A DNA stretch of 64,000 nucleotides from Otis tarda. Its lineage: Eukaryota; Chordata; Aves; Otidiformes; Otididae. The stretch is taken from positions 2,480,001 to 2,544,000 of the forward strand of contig CM048572.1 of NCBI GenBank assembly GCA_026413225.1, read 5' to 3'. The notes under the pieces were generated by a model. The model was not told the origin of the DNA and did no database searches. It saw nothing but the letters and a program-made list of their open reading frames with translations. A program made the translations under genes and the position numbers. Position 1 is the stretch's first letter, and every line of letters starts with the position of its first letter. This document shows, piece after piece, positions 36,691-51,299 of the stretch.

Positions 36691-39600
36691 CTTACTGTTA
36701 GCACGGCAGAGCCTTGATTTTGGTTGGCATTCTGTAATTTGGAGGTGAACATAACCCGTGACCACCCCACAGATACAGGAGCTCAGCTGGGTGGCACGCA
36801 TCATGCTTCCAAATTTTATGCTGCTTGTGTGTGGGGGAAAAAGTAAAGCTAATTCCCACTGTCTGGAAAACCAATTCAGACAAAATTAAAAACAGCAGGA
36901 GAAAGAGGTCAGGCACTTCTCTCTTTATGGCTATGGTTTGCCTTCTGCTCTCAGGTGCTACCAAGCTCCAGGAATGATCATGTTCACGCAAACATTTCCC
37001 TTTACCTGTGTTATGTCTGTTTTGTGGAAACGGAAGCACTAACAAGGCCCTCTTTGTGTTCCCCAGGCCCTGATCTGCACGGCGTGTCGGGAGAGCTCAG
37101 TTCCCACTGGTGTCTGTGGTGCGGCATCTGGCCCGCGTTCTCGTTGGGACTCCGGGCGCGCAGCCCGGTGCTGTAAAATCGCTGCTGGCCAGGAGGCCAG
37201 GTGGCTGCAGCAGCCCAATCCTCTGCCCTGCCGAGCAGTGTTTACTCACTACTGAGCAGATCATGCATCCTGAATAAAAGGGCTTGGATGGCTCCTATTT
37301 ACCAACTGGAAAAAAAAAAAAGTAAAAAGCAATAAACAAGCATCCCAAATGGGTCGTAGTTAGTCTGTTTGCACTGGTAGGGGAAGAACAAAGATACTGG
37401 TATGACTGAAGCAGAAAGAAGGATCCCTGCAGGACCCCCCTGGTCTGTAAAGGGCTTTTGCTTACATAAACAGCACGACAGAGCTTGGCACAGCATCTTT
37501 CATGTCAGAGCTGCATTCCTCTTCTGCTCCACAAAGCTGGGACTGCGGGTTGAAACTCTTGTCTCTCCCTGCTTTCCTCCCTTCCTTTCCATCTTCTGCA
37601 GGAATCCACAATAAGAAATGTCTTCTTGCTCCTCCTGCCCAGCCTGAGGAGCGCAGCTGAGCCCAGAGGTCTGCCGTGCATTCCTGCAGTGCTCCGTAAA
37701 TGTCACGGCGGGGGAGAGCCGAGTGATCCTCATTCCCAGCGGGCCACAGGGCTGGGGACATGAGTGCCAAGCCAAGTGTGTTAGAATTCAAGTCCCCTTC
37801 TTACACAAACTGTCCTTATGGCCTAACATGGAGGAGACCATGACCATTCTGCTCCTAAGAGGACGATGCAGCTGTGAAGCTGAGCTGATGTTCGTGTCTC
37901 AGGCGGGCTGGCTGGAGTTTCACTTGTTTGGTCACATGTGGATTTGGATCCAGATGCTGGGAACAGTGGTGTTATCTGGGATAAAGTGGGAGGGCAGGAG
38001 TAGCTCTGGGATGGATCTCAGGTAGTTTGGATAGTTTGGATGACACGTTTTGGGTTCTTTAGTGGCCAAGGAGAGGATTACATGGGACTGGAGGAGAGGG
38101 GTGCTGGGGGCTCTGGAGTCTTGAATCTCCAAGATGGAGGATTAGGGAGGAATAGGGATGGAGAGGCACGAGCAGTTAAAGGCTGTGGGCAGGAATGGTT
38201 AGGGAGGACATCATGGGGACACTTCTATGCCTCAGAATTGAAGCAGGACTCCACATGAAAGTAAGGACTGCTTTCCCTCTGCTGTGTGCCTCTATTTTGC
38301 TTCTGGAAGTTCAGTAGCTCTGCGCATTCTGGTGTAGGGCTTCAGGCGCTGTGCCTGCGTACGTACAAGCTTTGCAATGGTGAGGGACACACACAGGATG
38401 TGAAGCCGTGTGGTTTCATGCCTTTAACTCCGAAAGTCTTCAGGTCACCACGTGGCCTAGCCAGGAGCAAGCAGGTTTCTCCAAACTCCCGGTGTACTGC
38501 TGCAGCAATTCAGGGCACCCGTGAACTCATTTTAAAAAGTGTCTGTGAAAGCACTCCTCAGGAAAAGTATTTCTGGCTTATTTTAACAGAGAAGGAGTGG
38601 ATGTATTTATTTTATTTAACTGTGCACTAGAAACCCTCTCCATGCTTGGTGGGGAATAGTTGCCCATCACTGTGATGTAAAAGGGAGGAGATGCACTTTC
38701 CATTGTGACCTCCTTATTACAGAGCGAAAGCCCAGCCTGCACCCCAGAACACCCACTGCATTCTGCGTAATTTTGAGCTCTCTGGAGAAGCTTGGAGTTC
38801 AGATGGCTTTTGCTTTTGCAGCTCCGTTCCTGAGGTCAAATCTAAGGTTGTACAACTTCCACTGGCTTCTGAAGAAGGCAGATTTAGGATGCTTTTTGGT
38901 CATTGGCAATTTTTATTATTTCAGCGCTACTGTAAGTTCCATTAACCTGGAGTTAAGCTGAGGTTATGCTGTTGGATGAGTACAATAAAATGCACTGCCT
39001 TGACTATGGGAAGTATTTCTTTCCTGGTGCTTTAAGAGGTCTATAAAGCTGTGGTTAAATGATGTCTAAGTTTAGCTCTTCTGCAGCGTTTTGCTAAGAG
39101 CAGAATCAAAACCTTGTTGGGACCTTTTCTTTAATACGTCACTGTCGCAGCAAGATGCAGAACCACCCGACTTAGCAACTCTGCTTATTTTAAGCCAGCG
39201 ACAGCTGAGGTGCCAGTGGTCCCATTGCAAATGCTTGTAATATGATGCTCACGTAAGTAACAGCCCAGTTCATTCTGCAGCTCTGGGGAACGTGTTAGTC
39301 GGTGTGCGGGGAGCAGCTGGCAGCAGAGAGAGGGCTGAGGAATGCCTTCCAAGCAAGTGAGCTGGGCTGAGCTGGGCGCTTGGAAAGGCACAAGCTATGC
39401 CGAGTTTGTTAAAGTGAAACAGCTGCATGCAACAGAATTAAAAAAGGAAGGAAAAAAAAAAAAGAAAAGAAAGTGAGGTCCCTTGGACCGAGCCTGACCC
39501 TGACGTGGCACACCACGGCCAAGCCAGGGCAATGCTCGTCTCAGCTCCGCGTGCCGCTCATGGCCACCACACCACAGACCACTTCCAAAGTGACACATTC

Positions 39601-42600
39601 GTGTGAAGAAGTGCCAATCAGTGCAACACACTTTTTCAAGGAACTTGAGCACAGCGATGAAGAGGTCACTGCAAAAAATCACTGCTTTACTATGTGCATG
39701 GCCAGATGTAGCAAGGAGCTGAAATCTGTGGCTGGAGAGGGCTGGTGGGAAGCACCAGGGGCTGAGCCTTGTGCAGCTGGAAAAGTTAAGGAAGACTTTC
39801 TCCTGGAACTGAACAGAGTGGTTTTCTTTGAGACTGAACAGGTAGAGCTTTGTTGCTGTGGTGTTATGTTAGTACAGGTTGTGTCACTTCACCCTGTTCT
39901 GAACTCCAAAACCTTTCTGGCCGGGAACAGGAATGCTGCCGTAGCACAAGCCTAGAAGCGAGAAGCCTTGGAAACTTCCCAGGGTGGCTGGTGAATCAAA
40001 GGCATGCAGCTTAGCATAGAGACAAAGTTTAAACCGGTAGCAAAACAGCAAGGACACTGAGTCCATACTCATTCAGAGAATTGCTCACTTTCACAGCTTC
40101 TTCCCCCTCAGAAGAGGCAGCTAAGAATCTCTTAATCTGGCAAAGAGAGGGGCTGTCAAGTGATTCCCGTAGGATTGATCTTCCTGTGTGCAGCCAAGGG
40201 CTGTGCCTCACCAGACTAAGTCCCCATGGTGCTGTGTATTGGAGACAGTCCTCGCCCAGACAGTCTGGATGCTGTGTAGGAAGGGAAAGGGGATCTGAAG
40301 GTACAGGAAAGGACACAGTGACTCTTGCATTGTCACACACAGAGGAATGGAAAAGCAAGGCAGAAAACTAGAGGGGACCTGACATCATGGGTCTGTCCCA
40401 AAGGCAATGAGCCAGCAGGCCAATTCCCCTTCTGATTGCACAGACAGGGAGGGGAAGGGCAAAGAGGGGAGGGGAGATTCCCCCTCTCCTGCCTCACCTG
40501 TGCTTGGGCAGACGGTTCTGTCCACCTCAGTCCCCATCCTAACACTCCATCACTGTGCTTGGAGCAACTTCTTCTGGTCTCTCAGGCGTTTGCAGAACAT
40601 GTCCAGCCATGCACTCTGAATCTTTCTCTTTTCAGCAGAGCCAACAAGCCATTTGCAAGTAACTTCTGGTCCCAGAAGTGATTCCCTCCAGTCTCTGTGA
40701 CAGCTCGAAACTGAGCAATAGGTGTTATTTACCCAAGAATCTTGAAATCACAGTTATTGTGCAGGATATGAGAGGGACCTGCCAGCCACAGGTCATGGTC
40801 ATGCCCTGCCAAAACTGTTTGAACTCAGGACCTCGTTACCAAACACATGCTAGCTGCGGCACGTCGCTCTTTTCACTACACTTGCTGTTTTCATACAACT
40901 TAAGATGCGAGGCTTGAAAGCAACACCTCTTGCTTTCAAGTCAGCCTCCTCCTGGAACACTTGGCTCAGCCGCTAAGTAGACAGAAAACTCACTCAATTG
41001 AAAAGGGCTTTGTGTTGCCCCTGTGAAGCTTTCATCTAATGCTCTCCAAGTGCACCGGAAGAAATATCAAGGCAAAATCTTTTATGAGAGCATCACAGAG
41101 ATTGAGGTACAAATGTCAGCCCATCCACACCTCCCTGTCACTTAGTTGAGCTGCTGGTCCAACAGACAAGGAAGAAGAAATTTTTCTTTTCTGTCCTCCA
41201 CCAGGACCTCTTCCCATGGAAAGCAAACTGCTCCTCTGACAGGAGAAGTGGTAAAGTGGGGGGCGGGGGGAGCAACAGGGTGAGCTTGCTGCTGTCTTGA
41301 ATGGAGCAGGAACAGCCCAAAAAAATGCTTGGCTTCTTGTGTCCAAATCATGTCCAGTCATCCACAGCGGAAGGGAGCCCTGCTCACAATTTAGACTTGG
41401 CCACAGGAAGACAAAATGAAAGGATCAGGTCTGACTTTGCCAAAAGGTGTGGGATAAGTCCTTATGTATGTGTCCTCTTAGTCTGCCCTGACCTGTTCTT
41501 GCAGGATGCTGTGGTTTTCACTGCGGTTCCTGCAACAGTCGTGAATCCTTGCCTTGCCTACAGAAATGTCTTCTGCCCAGGGCACGCAGCACCGTGGTGG
41601 GACCTCTGTCTGTGCTCCCTGCTGAAACTCCTGCAAGGTAGGATCTTCTCGTAAGACACACTCTGATGGAAAGCAGAAACCAGCCATGCGTCAGAACAGT
41701 TTTGAGATCTTGCAGAGCAATTCCTAATACCATAATTCCTCTCTCTGGAACATATTGTGCAGCTTCTGCTTTTGGCAAGCCAGTCCAAGCCATCGACTCT
41801 CAAGCAAGTGAAGACAGGCTGAGCACTGCTTAGAGCAATGGTGCTGGTTACTGTAAATACTTGGTGGTGAGAAGAGATGGAGCTGACATCTTATGGCTGG
41901 ATGCTCCGAGCTTTGTAAGCACTTGCTTCAAGGTGCAAAAAGTAGGATCCTTAAGCATATTTCCTGGTTTTTCATCTTTTGATGCATGTTAAACTGTGGC
42001 TCAGGAGATAGTATTTTGATCTTAGCAGGAATGCACTGCAGAAGAGACAGTTCCTATTCAGCATGAGTGAATTATCCTGTTGCCCCATTGTTGTGTTTTG
42101 AGAACTATCACTATGTGCAGCACATTTTTCTTCAGTAATGCCACTTCTGTGGCTAGAAAGTCTCAATTGCAAGTCACATATGTAAACATTTGACTAGTCA
42201 TTTGTCTAGTTTACAATTTGTAAAGATGACATGTAATTTAAATAGTGTATGTAACAGAAAAACCCTACTACTGATTTAGTAGCCTTATTATTACCCTGCC
42301 AGCAAAATTAATGTTGGGTTTGCACAAAGCATCCGTTTGGTCTTCCTATCAGCAGAAACAGAGAGGTTGGGACATGGGCTGATGTGTCTTGACAGCTGAG
42401 AAGCGTGTTGTACGCCAGCTTCTGTAGCTGCTGCAAGCAGAATGGGCGTTTTCCAAGATTGCCTTGCGTTAGAAATAGCACATCCCAATTACTAAGTTAG
42501 AAGGACAACAGAGTGACAGACAGCCTTAAGTGTGAATCCACAGGCATGATTCACCCAGCAATTGGCTCCTCCCCAATAAAATGGTTGGAATTTTTGGTTT

Positions 42601-44054
42601 AAAGAGAGGAGCCTAAGGGAAAAGCACAGGAAGCAAAATATTAGCAAGAAGCTCTGCAAAGCCGGAAAAAACTCTTCTCTGTTGTATAACAAGAGGAAGG
42701 GAGATGTCCTACTTTTCCTCTTTTTCTGCTTTGTGCTTTCCAACAAATCCCATCAGTTATAAATTGCCAGGGAGCAGCGGGAATGGGCTGCTCCACAGGG
42801 GAATATAAGCCAGGAGTGGAGCAAAAGAACAAGGCAGACGTGGGCCCACCTGCTGCGGTCCCGCAGGACCGGACCGAGGAGAGTGGGTCCAGTAGCAGTC
42901 ATCAGCCTGTCATTTCTGAATGGGTTTGTAGTGACAGATCCTTGGTCCAGCCAGGAAGCCAAGCCAGGATCAGCAAGATACGAAGCTCAAGCACAGCCTT
43001 ACCTGTATTTAGACTGAGCAAGGACCAAAGAGAAGGGCTTGAGCAAAGTAGGTGGCTTCAACAAGGGTCCTCACAGCTCTTTCCCAACACCTGGTACCTG
43101 GTTAGAGCTGCACCATATCAGAGCTGGCCATTGAGTACAAGCATCCAGACAGCTTGCGGGGTGCATTTTTAAATGTGACTTTTGAACTCCCGTAATGCAA
43201 GATCTCTAGTTTGAAAACACTGGTGAGGCTGGGAGCAAATCAAGGGAACCATGAGGAGACTGTGCACCCAGATAGCCTCATCTTCAATGCAAGTTACGTT
43301 TCTCTACCTTTCCTTTCAGTGAGAGTGCATAACCCATGAACCAGTTGTCTGGAAGAATGCATGGGCACAGGGTGTAGATGGCTGTAAATATTCTCTTGTG
43401 TGACGGCAGGAACCTGTAGGAGGGAAAATGAACTGTCATCTTGAGAAGTGAGAGAACAAAGCCATTAATAAGAGCATCAAAAATGTCTGCAGAGCATGGC
43501 ACTGCCTAAAAGTGAGACTGCAGTGTGGTGTGGCTGCCAGCGTGATGATATCCACTGCGGCTTTTCCAGAGACCTCTCAGGCCAGTGGGGCCGTTCAGCA
43601 GATACCCTTGGGCTTTGGGTTGGACCCTCTGCAGAGGCTCTGCAATGGTGGGGAGGCAGATAAGGACCTCCCAGCATAAAGTTGGACTCTTATAAGATTC
43701 TCTGTGCTTCCTCAAAAGTGAGGATACATTTGAGAGTATTCAAACGGCAAGGTGTGCACTTAAACCCCTGATGATGAGATGGGCTCAAAAGAAAATGAAA
43801 TGCTGTAGAAGACCCAATCGTTAAAGTACATTAATTGGTGAGGTAGCCAGATATTTGTCTTTTTGTAGCTGTTCGTGGCAGACTATAAACAGAGGAAAAC
43901 GGAATCATTTTGAACTGGTTTGCTATCTCTCTTTACACTCAAAGTTTGATGAAGTGTCCGTTAATCATAAAGTTTTTGTAAAGCAATTTATTCTGCACTT
44001 TCTGTTTAGTTACTTGCAGGTTTCTGAACCCCTTATATAGTCTTGAGTGAAGCT
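36691..44054. other. Unique non-coding sequence
   Basis: No gene is recognised. Frames near 37462-37791 (minus), 39473-39955 (plus, 160 codons) and 42783-43172 (plus, 129 codons) show no domains and are partly overlapped on the other strand. A GAATATAAG sequence near 42801-42809 is TATA-like but has no other promoter support. I see no clear repeat in this span. Confidence 0.5.
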
Positions 44055-44208
44055 GTTCAGCCCCTGGGGTTGTGAAGCATCAGAACAGGTTGGCCATAGT
44101 GGGTTCTGGGGTATACATTCTTGGAGATTTTCAAAACGCAGTTGGACAAGGCACTGAGTGACCTGATCTAACCTTGAAGTTGACTGCTTTGAATTTTTCT
44201 ATGATTCC
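44055..44208 (+). repeat. CR1 LINE 3'-end fragment
   Basis: The sequence follows the well-known 3' portion of avian CR1 elements: a GGTTGTGAAGCATCAGAACAG box, then CTTGGAGATTTTCAAAACGC, then GGACAAGGCACTGAGTGACC, and finally TTCTATGATTCC, which is the remains of the terminal ATTCTATG octamers. Orientation is plus, with the 3' end on the right. It is truncated at the 5' end, as nearly all CR1 copies are, and retains no open frame. CR1 is the dominant LINE of bird genomes, so this supports an avian origin. Confidence 0.8.
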
Positions 44209-47200
44209 AAATTCTCTGTGGTACCAGAAGACTAGAAAAGAGATGTTTTATTAAAAGCTGAAATGTTTATTCAGTCTCTTAAATCTGCACGCTCAAGAAA
44301 GGAAAAATTATTTCTTTTTATTTCTGATACAATTCTGAGATTTCAGGACTAATCTGATGAAGACTTTGATGTCTTCTCTGCCTTCCTTTTTTCCAGTCGT
44401 AAAATGCTATGATACAGGCTTTGCAAACTAAAAAGCTAGAAATTATTTAAAAAAAAAAAAACAGAAAAGCAAGGGAAGTCTGCTCCTGGCAACCTTTGCT
44501 TTTGGTCCTTAGAGGTATGTGTTGAAATTTCAAGCTGCCTTGGAAGCTGACTGGAAGGAGACACCCCAGGAGCTCCGTTCTCCTGGAAACGCTCTTTGTG
44601 TGGGAGAGGAGAGAGGAAGGCATTTGAGGACAAGAAAAGTGAGTCAGGGAAGAGCAAACTTAATCATCAGTCAAATCATGTTTAGAGCACGGTTCATTTC
44701 TGTCGGTGCTGTATCTACCGCTGGGGTTTACCTGAGCTAGCTACATCGAAGGGAAAACCGGAGTGGCTTGTCTGTGCTGACTCTGGAGCTGGCTGTGTCG
44801 GCACAGCCCCCCTTTCCCCGCAGGTGGAAGGCGTAGACCATAGAGCGCTCCTAAGCAAGACTGAGACCTGCTAAAATGATGAAGTGGTGCAGCTGAGCAG
44901 GTCATGGTGTCTGTTTAGCTTTCCCTGATGTGGTGGTGATCTGTCTCCTTGGGAGGTGGGAGGTGCCCATGTCCTCTGGAAAAGGAGCCGAGCTATCTGT
45001 GTAAATAACGGCTGGAGACTGCAGAGCGTTGGATGGGGAGGAAGGCACACGCAGTGTGAGCTATTGGAAAGAGGAAGTTTATGGTCTGATTCGTCAGGTA
45101 GGGGTGATTGCACAGTGAAGATGGACCAGGAAATATCTGAGTGGTGTTGGAATGATAGTGTGTGATCGATTACACAATTAATATATGAAATGCATGGGGT
45201 TTCCCCTCATGCTTAGCATGAAAATGGAGTAATTAACCAATTACAAAAAAAAAAAATGTGGTATGCAAAACAAAAAAAAACCACCCCACCAAACTGGAGA
45301 ATCCATAGCTTAACACCACTGATGTACTGAAATGCCACACGGGATGAGAGGAATGTAGGTTCTGGACTCCGTGTTTCCAGATAGTCTAGCCTCTTCACAT
45401 GAAAAATATTTTGCAGCTATACTTGTTGCCGTGCTACCTGAAGGAAGGAACCCGACAGATGAAGTCCCGTCTTGTATCAGCTCCGTGGTATTGCTGGGGT
45501 GGGGAAAGTTGGCAATTGGAAGAGGACACACAGTGTTAATTCTGGTTAATGACCAAAAGCAGAGCATGGAAAAGCAGAAATTATCAAGATCCTTGACTGC
45601 GAGCCAGGTGGCAGTGGAAGAAATGCAGAAAAAAAATTGTAGGAAGAGCCTGAATGATCTTTTAGATAAATGGCAGGGGTGGAGGAGGGCGGCGAGGGAA
45701 GAGAGCAGGAGAAGGCTTGGGAGAGGAAGATTCAGAATAAAGCCTGCCATCTGGGAGTAACTTAAAAGGACAGTTTTGCACCTCTTTTTCTGAAAATGCA
45801 GTGTTTTAGCAGAGTTTTAAATTTTCTTTATTTTTTATTAATTTCTTTTATTTTAAACTGCTTCTGGGTTTAAGCTTCTGCTGCTCTTCACTTGAGTCAG
45901 CCCCAAAGGTGTGTAGGACCCCGTGCCCAAGTGGATGCTTTCTATAAGAACTCCCGTTAACCCGTTAACGCCAATGGACCCACACCAGCACAACCTCCTG
46001 CCAGGTAGAGCCTTTTACCACTCTTTTGTGCGATGTCTGTACCTATTGAAGAAGATTCAATACAACAGACCAAGAAGCTACCAGAAAGCCCAGCGCTCTG
46101 AAGGACAAGGGCATATTTATAAATTGTCCTCGTTAAATATAGCAGTCGTACAGGGATAAATGAGCAGAAATTATCTAACTCCACATAAGGCAACTTGGCT
46201 TGCTGAGCGCTATAATTCACTTGCTGTGTTTTTTTGGTTGCTGTGCTGCACAGCAAGGACTCCTGAAATACATGGCAACACAGAAGAGAATATTTTTAAC
46301 ATTTCTCAGTCTGCACAGCACTTCTCTCTGTCCCTCTTTAGGCCAGCAATGCCACAAACAGTAGTAAATATACCTGCTTTCATACTCTGTCTTGTTAAAC
46401 TCGTGCTTATCTCTGCTGCTGCATATAGGGGATGTTCACTTGGCACTGGAGTGCCAGTAAAGCTGGAGATCTGGGCACAGAGGAGAGCAGAGGAGAGGTT
46501 GGCAGGGAGACATCCAGCAACTGAAGCAGAAAAGATGTGACTTTATAAATCCTTCATCCCCTACGTCTTCCCAGAAACATTTCTCAGCAACTTCCTTATG
46601 GAAAATTAAACACTACTCTGGCAAGGAAAAAGCTCATGTAACTTCTGTGCTTCAAGAGTCTAGCTCTGCCATTTACTGGGAGCGGGAGAGCTTGTCTTGG
46701 CTTCTTTTCTTGGTTTGCCTCATCTCGGAGCAAAATTAGACTAAGTAAAGCATCTTTCATCCTATGTGAAGATGTAGCCTGCAGGGTACAAGAGTGGAGA
46801 AACATCACAAAATTAGTTTGGAGCTTCTGGGACCCTCATCTTGCATTAGGAAGAGTGCTGCTGAGTGCTGATCTGCCATGTGAGGCTGGCTGAGATGACC
46901 ATTCATGGGCTGTCACTTGGGTTTGTGCCAGGCCCCCTGCACCCACCATCGCTGTCCATGTGTTTCCGGGTGAGGAGCTGACCACCTCCAGTTTTGAAAT
47001 ATTCAGAGAAGACAGGACAAGTTATGTACCTTGTCCTGATAGCTACCCAAGAGCATCATTGGTGGCATGCACTCATCAAACACCCACCATTCAAATATGT
47101 GACCATCGCTGCAAACAAAATCAAGCGTAAAGGAAAATGAACTGAGAACCATTCATTCAGGGCAGATGCATGAGAATATCACTGAATAGGTCTCTCTCTC

Positions 47201-50200
47201 CAGCTCAAATAAAGTGTTGCTAGGACCCAAACAGTTACAAAAAGAAGATACTAAGAGGATAAGACATAAGGAGAACACACATGCAAGGTGCGGGCAGGGT
47301 TGGCCTTTGACAAAGCCTGGGGATAAGCAGAGCTGTGCCATGCATCTGTGGAGAAAAGCATCCACGGAGAAAATCACAACCTCAGCTCAGCAATCAGCAA
47401 ATCTTGTGAGCTTCCTGCTTGGTTTTAATCACAAGAGCTCAACTGTAAGAGGGACAATTAGCTATGTCATCTTTTCCTCATCATTTTATAGCACACTGTG
47501 GGCTGTAAAAGGACTCCTTGCTGGAGTGACTTCATGTCTAACAAATGCTGCAGACCCTCACCTTTCTGGGCTTGAGATGAGCGACATCTCAGTGTAGAGC
47601 TGGAGTGTAACATCTGGAAAGCCAGTACAGCTCCACCTCCATTCTCATCCTTGATGAGCTGGTCATCTTGATTTGCTGTGACTTGCCATTGACTTTTCAT
47701 ACATTTTGGAGAAAAGTGAGCGACTTAGGATATGGGAGACCGTAATTCCCCTTCTTGCTTTACAGAACAGAGTTTATTCACTCAGTCAGCTTTCCTTAAT
47801 GAACTCAAGGTGAAGGAAAAGCTGTTTCCATAGGACTAGGATGCACTGCATTTGATTTTCAAATGTTGTTTTTGTTGGCCAACAGCTATAATGAGATGGA
47901 GCTGCCAAGGTTGGCATCAAAACCAACATATTTGAGAGAAACAGAAGAAATGCGGTTTTTGCCCAAAGCCTTCAATACCCTTTGTTTCCAAGCGACAGCA
48001 CCCCCAGCCGGTGTCCTGCCATTGGATGGTGTAGAGCAGTTTAGAAGATATCTGCTCTGATCCCCACTTACGGGCGCTTTGCTCGTGCAGCTAAATCACA
48101 GACACAGAGTTTAGAGTGAAATTCCCTCTAGTTTTATTATGTTGCTGCCTGTGTTTTTTAGGAAATGGAGCCACAGCAAACTTGAAATATGAGTTAATTG
48201 TTTTTACTTTTTCTTACCAAGTACTAAACAGTGGAGGGCAGGTCTTTAACTGCTGGAGAGTGTCCTGCTTCCCTTGGCTTGAGTGAAGCTGTGATGATTT
48301 ATAGAAGCGCGTAGTCCCTTTCCAGTGCTTTGAGAGCCCAGGCAGGAGGGAGATCTAGGCCCCTTCTGTCTTACTAAGCAACATTGTCACAATATTTATC
48401 TGTTACTAAGATTGTTTTGCTGATGACTTTGCTACTGAAGAGTGCTCTTGTCACTCTTGAAAAGTTGTCGGTGTGTTTGCAGTGACTAGAGGAATAAGCT
48501 TCCCCGTAGACTCACGGGAGTTGACAGAAGTACTGCTGAGCTGATAAAATACAACCCCTGCTTGGCCAGACACCCCCAACTTCTACATTTGTTCATTGTG
48601 AAGAGAACTGATGAGTGCGGCTGCTTCACCTGCATCCCTAAACAAGAAGCTAAATTGCAGTGCTATTATTCACATAATGGACTTTGTGTATCAGCCCATC
48701 CTTCCCCTCCTCTCCCCGTCACGGCTCCTGCTGAGCCTCATTCCTCACAGGACTAAGTGGCTGCGTAGAAAAATCAGAGATTGTCAGATTCAACCCTTAT
48801 TTTTTTTATATTTCACCTTTTCTGAAATAATGTAACATAATTACACCCCCTCCCCAATTTAATCAGCCATCAACCTTTCAATCATCACAGTGCAGGATGG
48901 TTGTCTTTATTTATCTAACAACTAAAACGTGCACCTACCTCTAAAAGCTCCTTAATTATAATACCATAAAAGTCTTTAGAAAGAAGAAAATAATTGGTCT
49001 TCTACTGAGAAAATGTGCTTCTTGATAACTGAATTCTGCAACAAGCTGTATCCTCCTTGTTCTTTTTTAAAAAACATTTTGCAATTTTCCTCACGTAGGG
49101 CAGTTTTTGTTCTACAAGTTTATATTTTTCTAAATGCTCCTTTCATTTATTCTTGCCTCCAGAAAAGTGATGAGAGGACATTTACACCCCTGTACAAACT
49201 AATTCAAAGGATAAGAAAAGCACATTCCTCGGATGCAATTTGTATAACACTTTGCAAGTAAGATGACCGGGAAAGGGAAGCAATTTAGTACATGAGTTAT
49301 TGCTAAGGTATCTCTAGGTTTGGGTGATTATTTTAGAGAAAAAAAAAAAAGGAAAGAAAATGTGTTTCTCAGTCTTGTAATTCGGAGGCTGGGAGAAACA
49401 GCAGTGGTCCTCTGCTTTTTCCTGTCGGAATTTGCCCTGCTCCCACATCCCTGCCGTGCTCTGCCCCGTCCCTCCGTGGGATGGGAGCCTGGCTGCAATC
49501 TGTGCTGTCTTCACTCCTGTCCCAGGTTGTTGTTCCCCCTTGATGAAACCTTACACTTGACTCTGGGGCCCAGATCTCCTGGGGCTGCTGGCGCCAAGGC
49601 CATTTCTGTGACCTCCCTCTACACTGGGAATCTGTCTGCAGAAATACTTGGAAAAGTCCAGTCTCCAGGTGCTGGTTAGCTAGGAGTAGGTAAAGCAGGA
49701 GTTACTTTCTTTTTTGTTTCCTTTTAGTTGCTCTAGTCACTTTTTTTTTTTCTTCCAATGGATAACGGGAAAAGAGAATGGATTTTTTCTTTTATTTAAA
49801 GATTTATTTCAGTGGTAAGCATGACCAAGAAAATGGCTCTGCAATTCGGAATGTTATCTTTAGATGGAGAGACACGTATTTCCCACAAGAATATTTTTCA
49901 CATATAACCCTACACAGAAAATGCGTTTGTCTGGAGAATATGCACGCAGAGCATCTGCATCTGCATCAGTGTGACTGTGTTGTTATCGCTGAAGGAGAAA
50001 TTCAAGCATCCTGTACAGCCTGAAGTGTCCTGACTCTCAGTGCACCGGGGAGCTGAACGCACTTTCTGTTTTTTTTTTTCTCTAGTGTTTCCAGCTTGGC
50101 CTTGCCTTTTACATCTTAGTGGTAAAATATGTTCTGCTCTTGAAAAAACAGTGTTGTCCCTCAAATGACCCTGCGAATGAGCTGGTAAAATACCGATACC

Positions 50201-51299
50201 TGATTAATTTTTTCCTGTAAGCCGATCAGGCATAGCGATGGGATAGAGGAGGGGGGAAGGAAAGCTCCGTTGGGTTGGGGGTTGAAGGTAACAAAAGGAT
50301 TTGCGTGAGCTGTGGATGCCTGCAGTGGTGTCGTGCTGGTGTGACCATCCCTGCCAGCCTTCCACGTGCCTCTCCTGCCCCTCTGCAAAGCCTGGTTGTG
50401 TATCCCCATCTCTCCTCCCCGTGCACTTCCAGGCAGGACACAACCGCACCAGCGTGTTCACCTGGGCTTAAAACCTTGTGAAATGACTGACTGATGAGGC
50501 TTTGTAGAAACGGAGATCTTCACAGTGAGTCATGAATCACTCCTCTTCATCTGTCCCTACAAGCCATGAGTTCTTTAAAAACCAGCACAAACTGAGCAAT
50601 AATCGCTAATAAAAAATGCATTCCTTAAGAAAAATAGTTTCTAAAAATGTATTCACAGGATACATTTATTGAATCTTAATGAGAGGTAAATATGAACCCT
50701 GCTGTCTGCATTCTGTCCTCAGACAAAATTGAGCAAAAGGAGTTTTCTTTTTTCACCATTCTTTGCAGTTTTATTCTAAAAAGCAACCAAACAAGCACAC
50801 CAAATTGTGCTCCTGTTCCTTTCATCCTCGTGCGCTTCAAGGAAGAGCTCTTAGACATTTTCATTTCAGCAGATCAAATAGCAGAGATTTCGCCTTTATC
50901 TTTTGCCTTCCTCCTTCCTCCCCCTGTTCCAACGTTACACGCTCCATCCCGGAGCACGGGCGAGCTGAAAGCGGTTCAGCTCTGTGAAGCGAGAATGGCT
51001 CGGAGCCTTTGCAGGGATGGAGGATTGGTCCGCACATCTGGGCGGCAAGGGTTCGTGCGTGCAGAGGGCACGCGTCTGAATCTTCACGCTCTTTACGGTG
51101 GTTACAGAAGATATTGTAAGGACATTTCCTGCAAACATGCGATCATGAAAATCAGATCTCCTGGAAGCAGACCTTTGCAGACCTGGGGCTCACCATTACT
51201 TGCTTTTGAGACAACGTTCTCCCAGGGGCAGTGTAAATTAGTGAAGTTTTAGAGTGAGTTTGCTCAGAATCTGTAAAAACAAGGTCTTACAAAGAACAT
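44209..51299. other. Unique non-coding sequence
   Basis: No gene is recognised. The 129-codon plus frame (45371-45760) and the 146-codon minus frame (45310-45750) lie over each other. The minus one begins with a signal-like Leu/Ser-rich stretch that is only the reverse of a purine-rich plus strand. A 186-codon plus frame at 50692-51252 spans a locally CpG-richer part (about 50935-51110) but shows no domain. T-rich runs include T11 at 49741-49751. Confidence 0.5.

Noticed and set aside
42783..43172. GAATATAAG TATA-like sequence followed by a 129-codon frame
   Set aside because: The initiating ATG precedes the TATA-like sequence, there is no CpG island or other promoter element, and the protein is unrecognised.
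45310..45760. Minus-strand frame with a signal-like Leu/Ser start, and an overlapping plus-strand basic frame
   Set aside because: The two frames overlie each other, and both properties come from a purine-rich plus strand (GAGG/GGAG-rich), which yields Leu/Ser on one strand and Arg/Glu on the other.
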